Made by a program: the position numbers and the translations under genes. The notes beneath the pieces are model-generated. The model searched no databases, was not told the origin of the DNA, and was given only the letters and a program-made list of their open reading frames with translations. Shown here piece after piece: positions 56,975 through 64,000 of a DNA stretch of 64,000 nucleotides (positions within the stretch are counted from its first letter, which is position 1; each line of letters starts with the position of its first letter). The stretch is taken from NCBI RefSeq assembly GCF_000023125.1, contig NC_013037.1:248001-312000 (forward strand). Reading direction: 5' to 3'. This DNA comes from Dyadobacter fermentans DSM 18053 (GTDB lineage: Bacteria; Bacteroidota; Bacteroidia; Cytophagales; Spirosomataceae).

Positions 56975-58330
56975 ATGATACGCAGACTGATTTTCATTTT
57001 CGGATGCATGAGCGTCCAGGCGGGCTTTGCGCAGGGGCCTGTCAGCAATGTCGATCGTGATATTGTATTTCAATCGGTGAATGTGATCCCGATGGACCGC
57101 GAAACGGTTTTGAAGGAGCAGACGGTGGTGGTCAGGAACGGTAAAATTGTTTCCATAGGCACCAATGTAAAGCCAGCCGCCAATGCGCTGGTGGTGGACG
57201 CCAAAGGAAAATACCTGGTGCCGGGCTGGTCGGAAATGCACGCCCACGTGCCGGCGATCGATGATTTCGGCCCGATGAAAGACGTGCTGACGCTCTACCT
57301 GGCCAACGGCATCACCACTATCCGCGGTATGCTGGGTAATGCAAAGCACCTCGAACTGCGCGAGCAGGTGCGGAGCGGCAAAGTGCTGGGCCCCAATTTT
57401 TACACAACCGGTCCGGCATTCAGCGGCCAGAGCGTCAAAACAGCCGCCCGGGGCATCGAAATGGTGAAGGAAGAAAAAGCAGCCGGTTACGATTACCTGA
57501 AACTGCTCCCCGGACTTACCAAAGAAACATTTCCGGGCATTGCAAAAACATCCCGGGAGCTGGGTATCGGCATGGTCGGCCACGTATCGTTCGCTGTGGG
57601 CGTTTGGGCGGCCATCGATGCCGGCTATTCGTCCATTGACCACCTCGACGGTTTCGTGGAAGCCATCGTTCCCGGCACCGACACGCTCGCCGAGCAGGAA
57701 ACAGGGCTTTTCGGCGCATGGATCGCCTATGCCGCCGATACTACGCGCATTCCCAGGCTGATCAAGGGTTTAAAGGACAAAAACATACGCGTGGTGCCCA
57801 CGCAGGCCATTGCGGAAAGATGGCTCTCTCCATTACCCGCCTCAGCCTATGAAAACGACCCGGAATGGAAATACATGACCGCCGAAGAGAAAAAGAACTG
57901 GCTGAATGCCAAAAGCAGCTACGTCAACAATCCGAAGTTCAACCGGGAGCGGGCAGAGGCATTTGTAAAAATTCGCCGGAAGCTGATCCTGGCTTGTCAG
58001 CAGGGCGGTGTGCAGCTCATGCTGGGCTGCGATGCGCCGCAGGTACTGAATGTGCCGGGCTTTGCCACCCATCATGAATTGAAATACCTCGTAGACTCGG
58101 GATTGACGCCCTACGAGGCATTGAAAACAGGCACGGTCAATGTGGCGAGTTATTTAAACAAGAAAGACTCAGGTTCGATTAAGGCCGGAAATGTGTCAGA
58201 TCTGGTGCTGCTTGCGGCCAATCCGCTGGAAAATATCGGTAATACCAAAACCATCGAAGGCGTCATGATCGGCACGCGGTGGTTGCCGAAGAGCTTCCTC
58301 GACAGCGAGCTGAAAAAGCTCGAAAAGTAG
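56975..58330 (+). CDS. Exported amidohydrolase family protein
   Basis: A 451-residue metal hydrolase of the same group as the gene at 40778. A short signal peptide (MIRRLIFIFGCMSVQAGFAQ) starts it. The cap sheet follows (VNVIPMDRETVLKEQ), then metal ligands in WSEMHAHVPA, later histidines in GMVGHVSFA and SIDHLDGF, and the aspartate in LGCDAPQ. The end SDLVLLAANPLENI rejoins the cap. Substrate unknown; dipeptide- or imidazolone-type substrates are typical. Its stop is 3 bp from the convergent SDR stop. Confidence 0.88.
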   Translation: MIRRLIFIFGCMSVQAGFAQGPVSNVDRDIVFQSVNVIPMDRETVLKEQTVVVRNGKIVSIGTNVKPAANALVVDAKGKYLVPGWSEMHAHVPAIDDFGPMKDVLTLYLANGITTIRGMLGNAKHLELREQVRSGKVLGPNFYTTGPAFSGQSVKTAARGIEMVKEEKAAGYDYLKLLPGLTKETFPGIAKTSRELGIGMVGHVSFAVGVWAAIDAGYSSIDHLDGFVEAIVPGTDTLAEQETGLFGAWIAYAADTTRIPRLIKGLKDKNIRVVPTQAIAERWLSPLPASAYENDPEWKYMTAEEKKNWLNAKSSYVNNPKFNRERAEAFVKIRRKLILACQQGGVQLMLGCDAPQVLNVPGFATHHELKYLVDSGLTPYEALKTGTVNVASYLNKKDSGSIKAGNVSDLVLLAANPLENIGNTKTIEGVMIGTRWLPKSFLDSELKKLEK

Positions 58331-58333
58331 CAC

Positions 58334-59083
58334 TCATTCCTCATAAATCATTTTGCGGGTCATGCCGCCGTCAATGACCAGGTTCGTGCCGGTCATGAAG
58401 TCGTTCTCCGGGTTGGTCAGGTAGAGGCATGCGCGTGCAATGTCGTCGGGCTTGCCTACGCGCCCCGCCGGATGCTGCGCATGGTCCGTCGTTTTCAGCT
58501 GGCTGTAATCACCCGTTTCGATCCATCCGGGACTGATCGCGTTCACCGTAATATGATCGGGCCCCAGGGAAATTGCCAGCGCGTGGGTGAGCGCCAGAAT
58601 GCCGCCTTTGGAAGCCGCGTAGGCTTCGGTGTTCGGCTCCGACATCAGCGCCCGCGTGGAGGCGATGTTCACAATCGCTCCGCGGCCTTGCGTACGCATC
58701 ACCTTAGCGGCCTCGCGGGCACACAGGAATGTGCCGCGCAGGTTGGTATTAAGCACATAATCCCAGTCATCTACGGCCAGTTCATACGGAGATTGCGTAT
58801 GGCCCAGCCCCGCGTTGTTGATCAGCACGTCGATTCGCCCGAGCGTACCGCCGTCCTGTTCGAAACCCGTGACGATCTCGTCGGGATTGGTCAGGTCTAT
58901 CACCCGCGAGATGACTTTAAAACCTTCTTTTTCCAGGCTTTCCTGCACGGTACGCAGGCCGTCGGCATCGCGGTCCCACAGTGCCACGGCGGCACCTTGC
59001 CGGGCATAATGCGCTGCGACCACGCTCCCGATGCCATTTCCGGCACCGGTTACGATCACTGTTTTGTTTTGATATGTCGGCAT
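58334..59083 (-). CDS. SDR family oxidoreductase
   Basis: A 249-residue short-chain dehydrogenase of classical size. NAD(P) motif TGAGNGIGSVVA near residue 11, NNAGLGH near 88, catalytic S in IASTRAL near 140 and YAASKGG near 153 are in order. The start MPTYQNKTVIVTG at 59083 is chosen; the frame upstream to 59230 overlaps the aldo/keto reductase and is not SDR-like. It lies 20 bp after the frameshifted reductase gene in the same direction, so the two probably form an operon. Confidence 0.9.
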   Translation of the reverse strand: MPTYQNKTVIVTGAGNGIGSVVAAHYARQGAAVALWDRDADGLRTVQESLEKEGFKVISRVIDLTNPDEIVTGFEQDGGTLGRIDVLINNAGLGHTQSPYELAVDDWDYVLNTNLRGTFLCAREAAKVMRTQGRGAIVNIASTRALMSEPNTEAYAASKGGILALTHALAISLGPDHITVNAISPGWIETGDYSQLKTTDHAQHPAGRVGKPDDIARACLYLTNPENDFMTGTNLVIDGGMTRKMIYEE

Positions 59084-59103
59084 AATGCAGTCGGTTGGTA
59101 AGC

Positions 59104-59948
59104 TCAGGACAATGCGCGGAAATCGTCGTCGGATAGTTCGATGCTGCCGCCGCGAAGGTTTTCCTCCAAATGCTGCACGGAGCTTGTGCCGGGAATCAGC
59201 AGGATGTTCGGCGCACGTTTGAGCAGCCACGCCAACGCGATTTGCGCGGTGGTAGCATTGTGTTTTTCCGCGATGCCCGAGATTTTCGTTTTCAGTTTAT
59301 CGGGCCCAGAGGCGAGCGGATACCAGGGAATGAATGCCATTCCGCGTTCCAGCGTGTAATCCAGCACAGCTTCCCATTGCCGGTTCCCGAGATTATAGAG
59401 GTTTTGAACAGAAACGATAGGCACGGTTTGTTCTGCCCGTTTCACTTGTTCCACATCCACTTCGGACAGGCTACAAACCGGATTTTGCCGGCTTTCACGG
59501 CATCCACCACCGGACCCAGCGTTTCCTCCACAGGGAAGCGGGGATCAATGCGGTGGAGCTGCCACAGGTCGATCACGTCTTTTCTGAGCCGTTGAAGGCT
59601 CCCGTCGATCGTTTCCCGGATGTGTTCGGGGTTGCCGTTGACGCGCCATTGGTTCGGGCCGGTGCGGTCGAAACCGCCTTTGGTGGCAATCAGCAGGTCG
59701 CCGGGATAGGGGTGAAGGGCGTCGGCGATCAGCGTTTCGTTGGTGTGCGGGCCGTAGGAATCCGCGGTGTCAATGAAGTTCACGCCGGCGTCGAGCGCCG
59801 CACGGAGGACTTTTTTGGCATTTTCGCGGTCGGGCGCATCGCCCCACACCCCCTGGCCGGTGAGCTGCATGCCCCCGTAGCCGAGGCGGTTGATCTCAAT
59901 TTCACCGCCTATTTTGAATGTCCCTGCAAGTTGATGATAGTCGTTCAT
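59104..59948 (-). pseudogene. Aldo/keto reductase broken by a one-base deletion
   Basis: Two frames on the minus strand together make one complete ~280-residue aldo/keto reductase. The first (59948 to 59442) carries FIDTADSYGPHTNETLIADA, ATKGGFDR and WQLHRID, then leaves the family sequence at GKIRFV. The second (from 59460) resumes with DVEQVKRAEQ and continues to SDDDFRALS. Restoring a single base near 59470 gives GKIRFVGLSEVDVEQV, the normal family text. It is either a recent pseudogene or a sequencing error in a GGCC run. Residues on both sides look conserved, which favours a very recent event. Confidence 0.88.
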
Positions 59949-59985
59949 TGTATTTTAGTTAAAAGGTTACATTGGTAAAACTGCC

Positions 59986-60023
59986 TGAAAACGGTTTTCA
60001 TTCACCCGAATCCATCATTCGGG
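59986..60023. repeat. Two short palindromes upstream of the aldo/keto reductase
   Basis: TGAAAAC-g-GTTTTCA (59986-60000) and CCCGAAT-ccatc-ATTCGGG (60005-60023) lie side by side, 38 bp before the reductase start and about 110 bp before the small HTH-like gene. They could be operators for a dimeric regulator. Confidence 0.5.
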
Positions 60024-60134
60024 CTACTCACTTTTGTCAAAGCAAATCTCAGGCCATCAGCGCTGCTGCGTCATCCGGGAGCGGCGGTTTGGCACGGTTT
60101 TGTATATTTCCCGGTAAACAAAACTCATCAACAA

Positions 60135-60377
60135 ATGGAAACGACAGTATTTGAAGCGCGCGCCAGGGAATTGGTCGACGACATTAAAGAGATTGTTAAG
60201 GTGAAAGGATTAAGCCTCGAAGACGAACTCGAAAAGGCGGGGATCGCGCGGAATTCGTCCGACCGCATCCTGAATCAGGGCACCATGCCTAATCTTTCCG
60301 AGTTTCTCGCACTTTGCCAGATTTCGGGCATTACGTTTCATCTGCCGTACGTGGAAACGACCAACAGTCCGATGTAG
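60135..60377 (+). CDS. Small HTH-like protein
   Basis: An 80-residue cytoplasmic protein. The helix pattern resembles a Cro/C1-type helix-turn-helix: LVDDIKEIVKVKGLSLEDEL, then EKAGIARNSSDRILNQG, then MPNLSEFLALCQISGITFHL, matching the KGLSxEELAxxAGIS / PSLExLLKLAxALGV layout of XRE domains. This is my reading of the pattern; no search was done. It has no partner gene of toxin-antitoxin type beside it. Its stop is 3 bp from the convergent topB stop. Confidence 0.7.
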   Translation: METTVFEARARELVDDIKEIVKVKGLSLEDELEKAGIARNSSDRILNQGTMPNLSEFLALCQISGITFHLPYVETTNSPM

Positions 60378-60380
60378 CCG

Positions 60381-62504
60381 CTAGCCGACTTCAAAGTTGA
60401 AGTCGCCGTTCATGACCAGGCGGGCGTCAATGGGGTCGGGGCTGCCGGGGATTTGCAGGCCTTTGATTTTGACCGTTTTGCCTTTGCTTAGCAGGTCGAA
60501 AATGTGCTTGTCGGTCAGCTTCTTGCCCAGGAATTCGAATGGTATTTTAAAGCCGCAAGCCTGGAAATTGCTGCATCCGTAGGCGGTTTTGCCCTTTTTC
60601 AACAGATGCTCCCTGCATTTGGGGCAGTTGAGGGTTTCAATCGCGATATCTTCTTTCGGCTCGCGGGGTTTTCGCTCCTTTTTGGGCTTTTCCTCTTTTT
60701 CGGCCACCGGTGCTTCTTCGACAATGGTGATGGACCGCGCCCGCTCGTTCTTCACCTCGTGCGTGAGCTTCACCACCATGTCGATCAGCTCCTGCTTGAA
60801 AGTGTCCATCGCATATTCGCCCTTTTCGATCTGGCGCAGCTTCCGCTCCCAATGCCCGGTCAGTTCTGCGCTTTTCAAAAGCTCATTCTGAATGGTGTCG
60901 ATAAGGTCAATGCCCGTTTGGGTGGCGAATACGTTCTTCTTCTTCTTTTCGATGTACTTACGCTTGAAGAGCGTCTCGATGATGTTCGCGCGGGTAGACG
61001 GGCGGCCGATGCCGCTGTCTTTCATCAACTCGCGCATTTCCTCGTCCTCCACCTGCTTGCCTGCCGTTTCCATGGCGCGCAGCAGCGTGGCTTCGGTGTA
61101 AGCTTTCGGCGGTGATGTTTTGCCCTGGTGCACCCGCGGCTCGTGCGGACCCCGCTCGCCTACTTCGAAAATCGGCATTACCTTTTCTTCTTCCGCTTCT
61201 TTTTTGGATGCGTTATCATTCGCGTACAGCTCCCGCCAGCCGGGTTCAAGGATTTGCTTACCTGTGGCTTTGAACTCCACCTGGCCGACCACGCCGAGGA
61301 CTGTGGTGTTGGAAACCCGGCATTCGGGATAGAACACCGCGATGAAGCGACGGGCGATCAGGTCGTAAATGCGCTTTTCATCCTGACTAATGTGCGCCGG
61401 AAGCACGCCCGTAGGGATAATGGCGTGGTGGTCGGTGACCTTCTTGTCGTCGAACACATTCTTGGACTTCGGAATGGGCAGGTTCGCCAGCAGCGGTGCC
61501 GTGAATTGGCTATAATAGGTCAATTCGCGGAGAATACCCTCCACTTTCGGATGTAAATCTTCCGACAAATAAGTGGTATCCACCCGCGGGTAAGTCACAA
61601 ACTTCTTTTCGTAAAGATTTTGAATGTGCTTCAAAGTATCTTCTGCCGAATAACCGTATTTCTTATTGGCCTCGACCTGCAACGAAGTGAGGTCAAAAAG
61701 CCGCGGATTGCCTTCCTTGCCTTCCTTTTTTTCAAAAGCGGTAACCTCGAAATCGTGCTGTTGGAGGTAAGCGAGGCCCTTATTGGCTTTTTCTACATTC
61801 TTAATGCGGTCGATCGTGGCTGTGAACTCGGTTTCGCGGTAAATGGTTTTGAGCTCCCAATATTCTTCCGAAACGAATGCGTCGATCTCCTTTTGCCGCT
61901 GCACGATGAGCGCGAGCGTGGGCGTTTGTACGCGGCCGATGGATAACACGGCCTTGCCGCCGCCGAATTTTTTAGTGAAAAGCCGCGTCGCATTCATGCC
62001 CAGCAGCCAGTCGCCGATGGCGCGCGCGCTGCCGGCGGCGTATAAATTGTCGTATTGGCTGGCCTCGCGCAGCTTTTCGAAGCCCTCGCGGATCGCCTGC
62101 TCGGTGAGGGACGAAATCCAGAGCCGCTTCACGGGAACGTTGCATTTGGCTTTGAGCAGCACCCAGCGCTGGATGAGCTCGCCTTCCTGGCCGGCGTCAC
62201 CGCAGTTGATCACCTCCTCGCAGTTGCGCACGAGCGTTTCGATCACGCCGAACTGCCGCATGGCGCCTTCATTGTCTATCAGCTTGATTCCGAAGCTGGA
62301 AGGGATCATCGGGAGCTCTTCCAGCCGCCACGATTTCCAGCGTTCGGTGTAGTCGTGCGGTTCTTTGAGGGTGCAGAAATGGCCGAATGTCCACGTTACC
62401 TGGTAGCCATTGCCTTCGTAATAACCGTCGCGGCGCTGGCCTGCGCCGATTACCGCTGCAATGTCTTTGGCTACGCTGGGTTTTTCTGCAATACAAACTT
62501 TCAT
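60381..62504 (-). CDS. topB: DNA topoisomerase III
   Basis: A 707-residue type IA topoisomerase that passes single strands and separates linked DNA molecules. The TOPRIM domain opens at once (MKVCIAEKPSVAKDIAAVIG), with the acidic GDAGQEGE motif near 105. The catalytic tyrosine lies in FVTYPRVDTTYLSE near 310. A charged, lysine-rich stretch (~590-625) leads to a C-terminal C4-type zinc ribbon (CPKCREHLLKKGKTAYGCS). The ATG at 62504 matches the family start; the longer frame to 62648 is not homologous. Confidence 0.93.
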   Translation of the reverse strand: MKVCIAEKPSVAKDIAAVIGAGQRRDGYYEGNGYQVTWTFGHFCTLKEPHDYTERWKSWRLEELPMIPSSFGIKLIDNEGAMRQFGVIETLVRNCEEVINCGDAGQEGELIQRWVLLKAKCNVPVKRLWISSLTEQAIREGFEKLREASQYDNLYAAGSARAIGDWLLGMNATRLFTKKFGGGKAVLSIGRVQTPTLALIVQRQKEIDAFVSEEYWELKTIYRETEFTATIDRIKNVEKANKGLAYLQQHDFEVTAFEKKEGKEGNPRLFDLTSLQVEANKKYGYSAEDTLKHIQNLYEKKFVTYPRVDTTYLSEDLHPKVEGILRELTYYSQFTAPLLANLPIPKSKNVFDDKKVTDHHAIIPTGVLPAHISQDEKRIYDLIARRFIAVFYPECRVSNTTVLGVVGQVEFKATGKQILEPGWRELYANDNASKKEAEEEKVMPIFEVGERGPHEPRVHQGKTSPPKAYTEATLLRAMETAGKQVEDEEMRELMKDSGIGRPSTRANIIETLFKRKYIEKKKKNVFATQTGIDLIDTIQNELLKSAELTGHWERKLRQIEKGEYAMDTFKQELIDMVVKLTHEVKNERARSITIVEEAPVAEKEEKPKKERKPREPKEDIAIETLNCPKCREHLLKKGKTAYGCSNFQACGFKIPFEFLGKKLTDKHIFDLLSKGKTVKIKGLQIPGSPDPIDARLVMNGDFNFEVG

Positions 62505-63081
62505 AATTCTCGATCCGCCACCGGCCGGGCCGGTATGTGTGTCCATTTTGGGGGTGCAAATATGCGCATTTTTGTCCAGACTTCCCGTCGCATCCGCCTC
62601 GCATTTCCCCGCCCGCCCCCAGGCTGAACACCGGCATTTTGCGCCCATTCTGACCGGTTACTCAATCCGCACAAAAAAATTTTAAAAAATTTTTAAAAAA
62701 ATTTCGTGGTTTTCGGATTTCGCAAACCGATTCTTCGGTGTTTTTGGCTATTGGTAGAATCCACTCCGAATTAAATTTGGTATTTGATGGTGAAGTTGAA
62801 ATAAAATGAACCTGTTTAATATGCCTTAACAATTTGGTAATACCTGCCCGTCGCAATGCAAAATCTTATGAAGCGCCGAAATCGTCAAATCCGTTACATT
62901 TAAATTTTGAATCTTTAAATAGTTATATTTGTAACCAGGATTAGAAGGCTGTTTGATATAGAATTTGATAGTTTAACGCTTGTGTAGTAAATGCGTTGAA
63001 CGTTTGTTTTCAGAATATTGTAGTATATTTGTACTCGAAATACGAATGAGAACACAAGAAAAAACTAAAACACTATTACCA
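62505..63081. other. AT-rich intergenic region with two similar promoters
   Basis: 577 bp between topB and the small exported protein gene. It has a long A/T stretch at 62676-62704. The core TATATTTG occurs at 62924-62931 and again at 63024-63031, exactly 100 bp apart. A possible 64-residue minus-strand frame at 62662-62856 has no family features and low coding character; I do not call it a gene. Confidence 0.6.
63003..63031 (+). promoter_or_regulatory. Promoter of the small exported protein gene
   Basis: TTTG at 63003-63006, 17-bp spacer, TATATTTG at 63024-63031. A near-ideal Bacteroidota promoter 50 bp before the ATG at 63082. Confidence 0.7.
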
Positions 63082-63339
63082 ATGAAAAATGCAAAAAATC
63101 TGCTAGCCGTTGCTTTGATTGCAATCACTAGCGCAGCTTATGCCAACAACAACTCTACATATACAGTTGAAGAAAAAACGAAGGTAGCCATTGTTAACAA
63201 CGCATTGCCTGCTTCGGCCCCGGTTCTGGACAGCCCGGCACCACAAAAAGAAAAGATTACGGCTGACACCAATAAACATAGCGCTGCCCAGAAAGCCGCT
63301 ATCGTAGGCCTCCAATTGAAAAGTGTAACTACGAAGTAA
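63082..63339 (+). CDS. Small exported protein of unknown function
   Basis: An 85-residue protein. The ATG at 63082 starts a clear signal peptide (MKNAKNLLAVALIAITSAAYA); in-frame starts at 62980 and 63046 lie upstream, the first inside the promoter. The mature part (~64 residues) is hydrophilic and low in aromatic residues (VEEKTKVAIVNNALP, then APQKEKITADTNKHSAAQKA) and is probably disordered. No family is recognised. A strong promoter and a strong terminator make it a well-insulated, likely highly expressed single gene. Confidence 0.72.
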   Translation: MKNAKNLLAVALIAITSAAYANNNSTYTVEEKTKVAIVNNALPASAPVLDSPAPQKEKITADTNKHSAAQKAAIVGLQLKSVTTK

Positions 63340-63382
63340 GTGATTGAACCTCAGTGGTTCGGTTAAGATTGATTGATGGTTT

Positions 63383-63413
63383 AAAAAGGGAGAAATTTTT
63401 CTCCCTTTTTTTT
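63383..63413 (+). terminator. Intrinsic terminator of the small exported protein gene
   Basis: AAAAAGGGAGA pairs with TCTCCCTTTTT, short loop, and the right arm runs into eight T in a row. Confidence 0.92.
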
Positions 63414-63511
63414 GTGCTTCAAAATCCGGCTTGAATACAACTGGATTGCCACGCGGTTTTTTTACCTTACGGGTTAAAACCCCACTTGCAATGCCATTTT
63501 CAAAGCTACCC

Positions 63512-64000
63512 ATGAAGCTTCTGCTCATCGAAGATGAGCCTAACGTTATATCGCTGATCCAACGCAGTCTCACAGCCAACGGCCACGAAATCACCATTGC
63601 GATGGACGGGCAGTCGGGTTTGCAGATGGTGTTGCAGCACCAGTTCGACGTCATTATCCTCGACCTGATGATCCCGATCATTAACGGCATGGAGGTGTGC
63701 CGCCGGGCGCGCAATGCACAGGTTACCACGCCGATCCTCATGCTCACCGCACTCGGTACGACCGAAAATATCGTTTCCGGACTCGATTCCGGAGCTGATG
63801 ACTACATGACCAAGCCATTCAAGCTGGCTGAGCTCGAAGCGCGCCTGCGGACGCTGATACGCCGCGGGAAGGAGCCCGAAAAGGAGAAAAACGACAAAGT
63901 ACTTACGCTCGGCGACCTCGTGCTCGACAAGGTAACCAAAACCGTGAAGCGGGGAGGGCAGCCGATCGAACTCACCGCCACGGAATTTCGCCTGCTCGAA
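63512..64000 (+). CDS. OmpR-family response regulator, partial (cut by window end)
   Basis: The first 163 residues of a two-component regulator; the frame is open at the last base. The receiver domain starts MKLLLIEDEPNVISLIQRSL, has the phospho-acceptor in VIILDLMIPIINGMEV, the conserved T in LMLTALG and the lysine in YMTKPFKLAEL. The start of a winged-helix DNA-binding domain follows (LTLGDLVLDKVTKTV, ELTATEFRLLE). The ATG at 63512 fits the family; an in-frame ATG at 63491 would add seven residues. A partner histidine kinase is expected downstream, outside the window. Confidence 0.92.
   Translation, partial: MKLLLIEDEPNVISLIQRSLTANGHEITIAMDGQSGLQMVLQHQFDVIILDLMIPIINGMEVCRRARNAQVTTPILMLTALGTTENIVSGLDSGADDYMTKPFKLAELEARLRTLIRRGKEPEKEKNDKVLTLGDLVLDKVTKTVKRGGQPIELTATEFRLLE

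Noticed and set aside
62662..62856. 64-residue minus-strand frame in the AT-rich gap
   Set aside because: No start context, no family features, and it covers A/T homopolymer runs.
63512..64000. Truncated response regulator as a pseudogene
   Set aside because: The frame is open to the last base, so the truncation is caused by the window edge.

Overview
The window looks like a chromosomal segment of a Bacteroidota bacterium of the order Cytophagales, most like Dyadobacter or a close Spirosomataceae relative. This is inferred from gene content, not from a search. Supporting signs are type IX secretion sorting domains on two secreted proteins, the Bacteroidota-type order aroK / DoxX-like / DUF1599 / folP / cdaA, DUF3822 beside coaD, DUF6496, promoters of the TTTG-N17-20-TAnnTTTG type, few Shine-Dalgarno sites and moderate to high GC. 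No rRNA, tRNA, CRISPR array, integrase, transposase or prophage gene was seen. Most of the window is ordinary core and housekeeping DNA.

Layout. 1-4.4 kb: shikimate kinase, a DoxX-like membrane protein and a tandem DUF1599 protein on the minus strand, facing folP-cdaA (folate and c-di-AMP synthesis) and rpsT. 4.5-8.6 kb: a secreted beta-propeller protein, an asymmetric ABC-F ATPase, a hairpin-rich intergenic element and a methyltransferase. 8.7-11.1 kb: a two-gene periplasmic GMC dehydrogenase. 11.2-19.0 kb: tsaC/sua5, a RecD-like helicase, a CBS protein, two Nudix hydrolases, DUF3822, coaD, a CNNM/CorC-type membrane protein and pyrE. A heptamer-phased giant palindrome follows at 19.04-19.19 kb. 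19.2-32.0 kb: aldo/keto reductase, a divergent PPK1, a TetR regulator, serine acetyltransferase, a lipoprotein hydrolase, a T9SS cargo protein, isoaspartyl peptidase, a GH2 enzyme and the malic enzyme-phosphotransacetylase fusion.

32.2-39.1 kb is a tightly packed minus-strand surface polysaccharide cluster: a WecA/TagO-type initiating transferase, two GT2, a WcaF-type acetyltransferase, two GT4 and a membrane-anchored SGNH hydrolase. 39.4-49.8 kb holds small-molecule enzymes, a 58-residue DUF6496 protein, a 1287-residue hybrid histidine kinase, an SDR, NDH-2 and CorA. 49.9-55.6 kb holds a four-FN3 T9SS protein, a SWIM-SNF2 ATPase and a DUF481 outer-membrane-type protein. 55.8-64 kb holds a Tat-exported Gfo/Idh/MocA protein, an amidohydrolase, an SDR, an aldo/keto reductase broken by a one-base deletion, a small HTH-like protein, topoisomerase III, a small exported protein and the start of an OmpR-type response regulator cut by the window edge.

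No whole undescribed system was found. The signals most worth a second look are: the ABC-F protein, in which every motif of one composite ATP site is degenerate; the heptamer-phased palindrome; the PPK1 paralogue with an altered second histidine; the multi-hairpin element after the ABC-F gene; and the frameshifted aldo/keto reductase.
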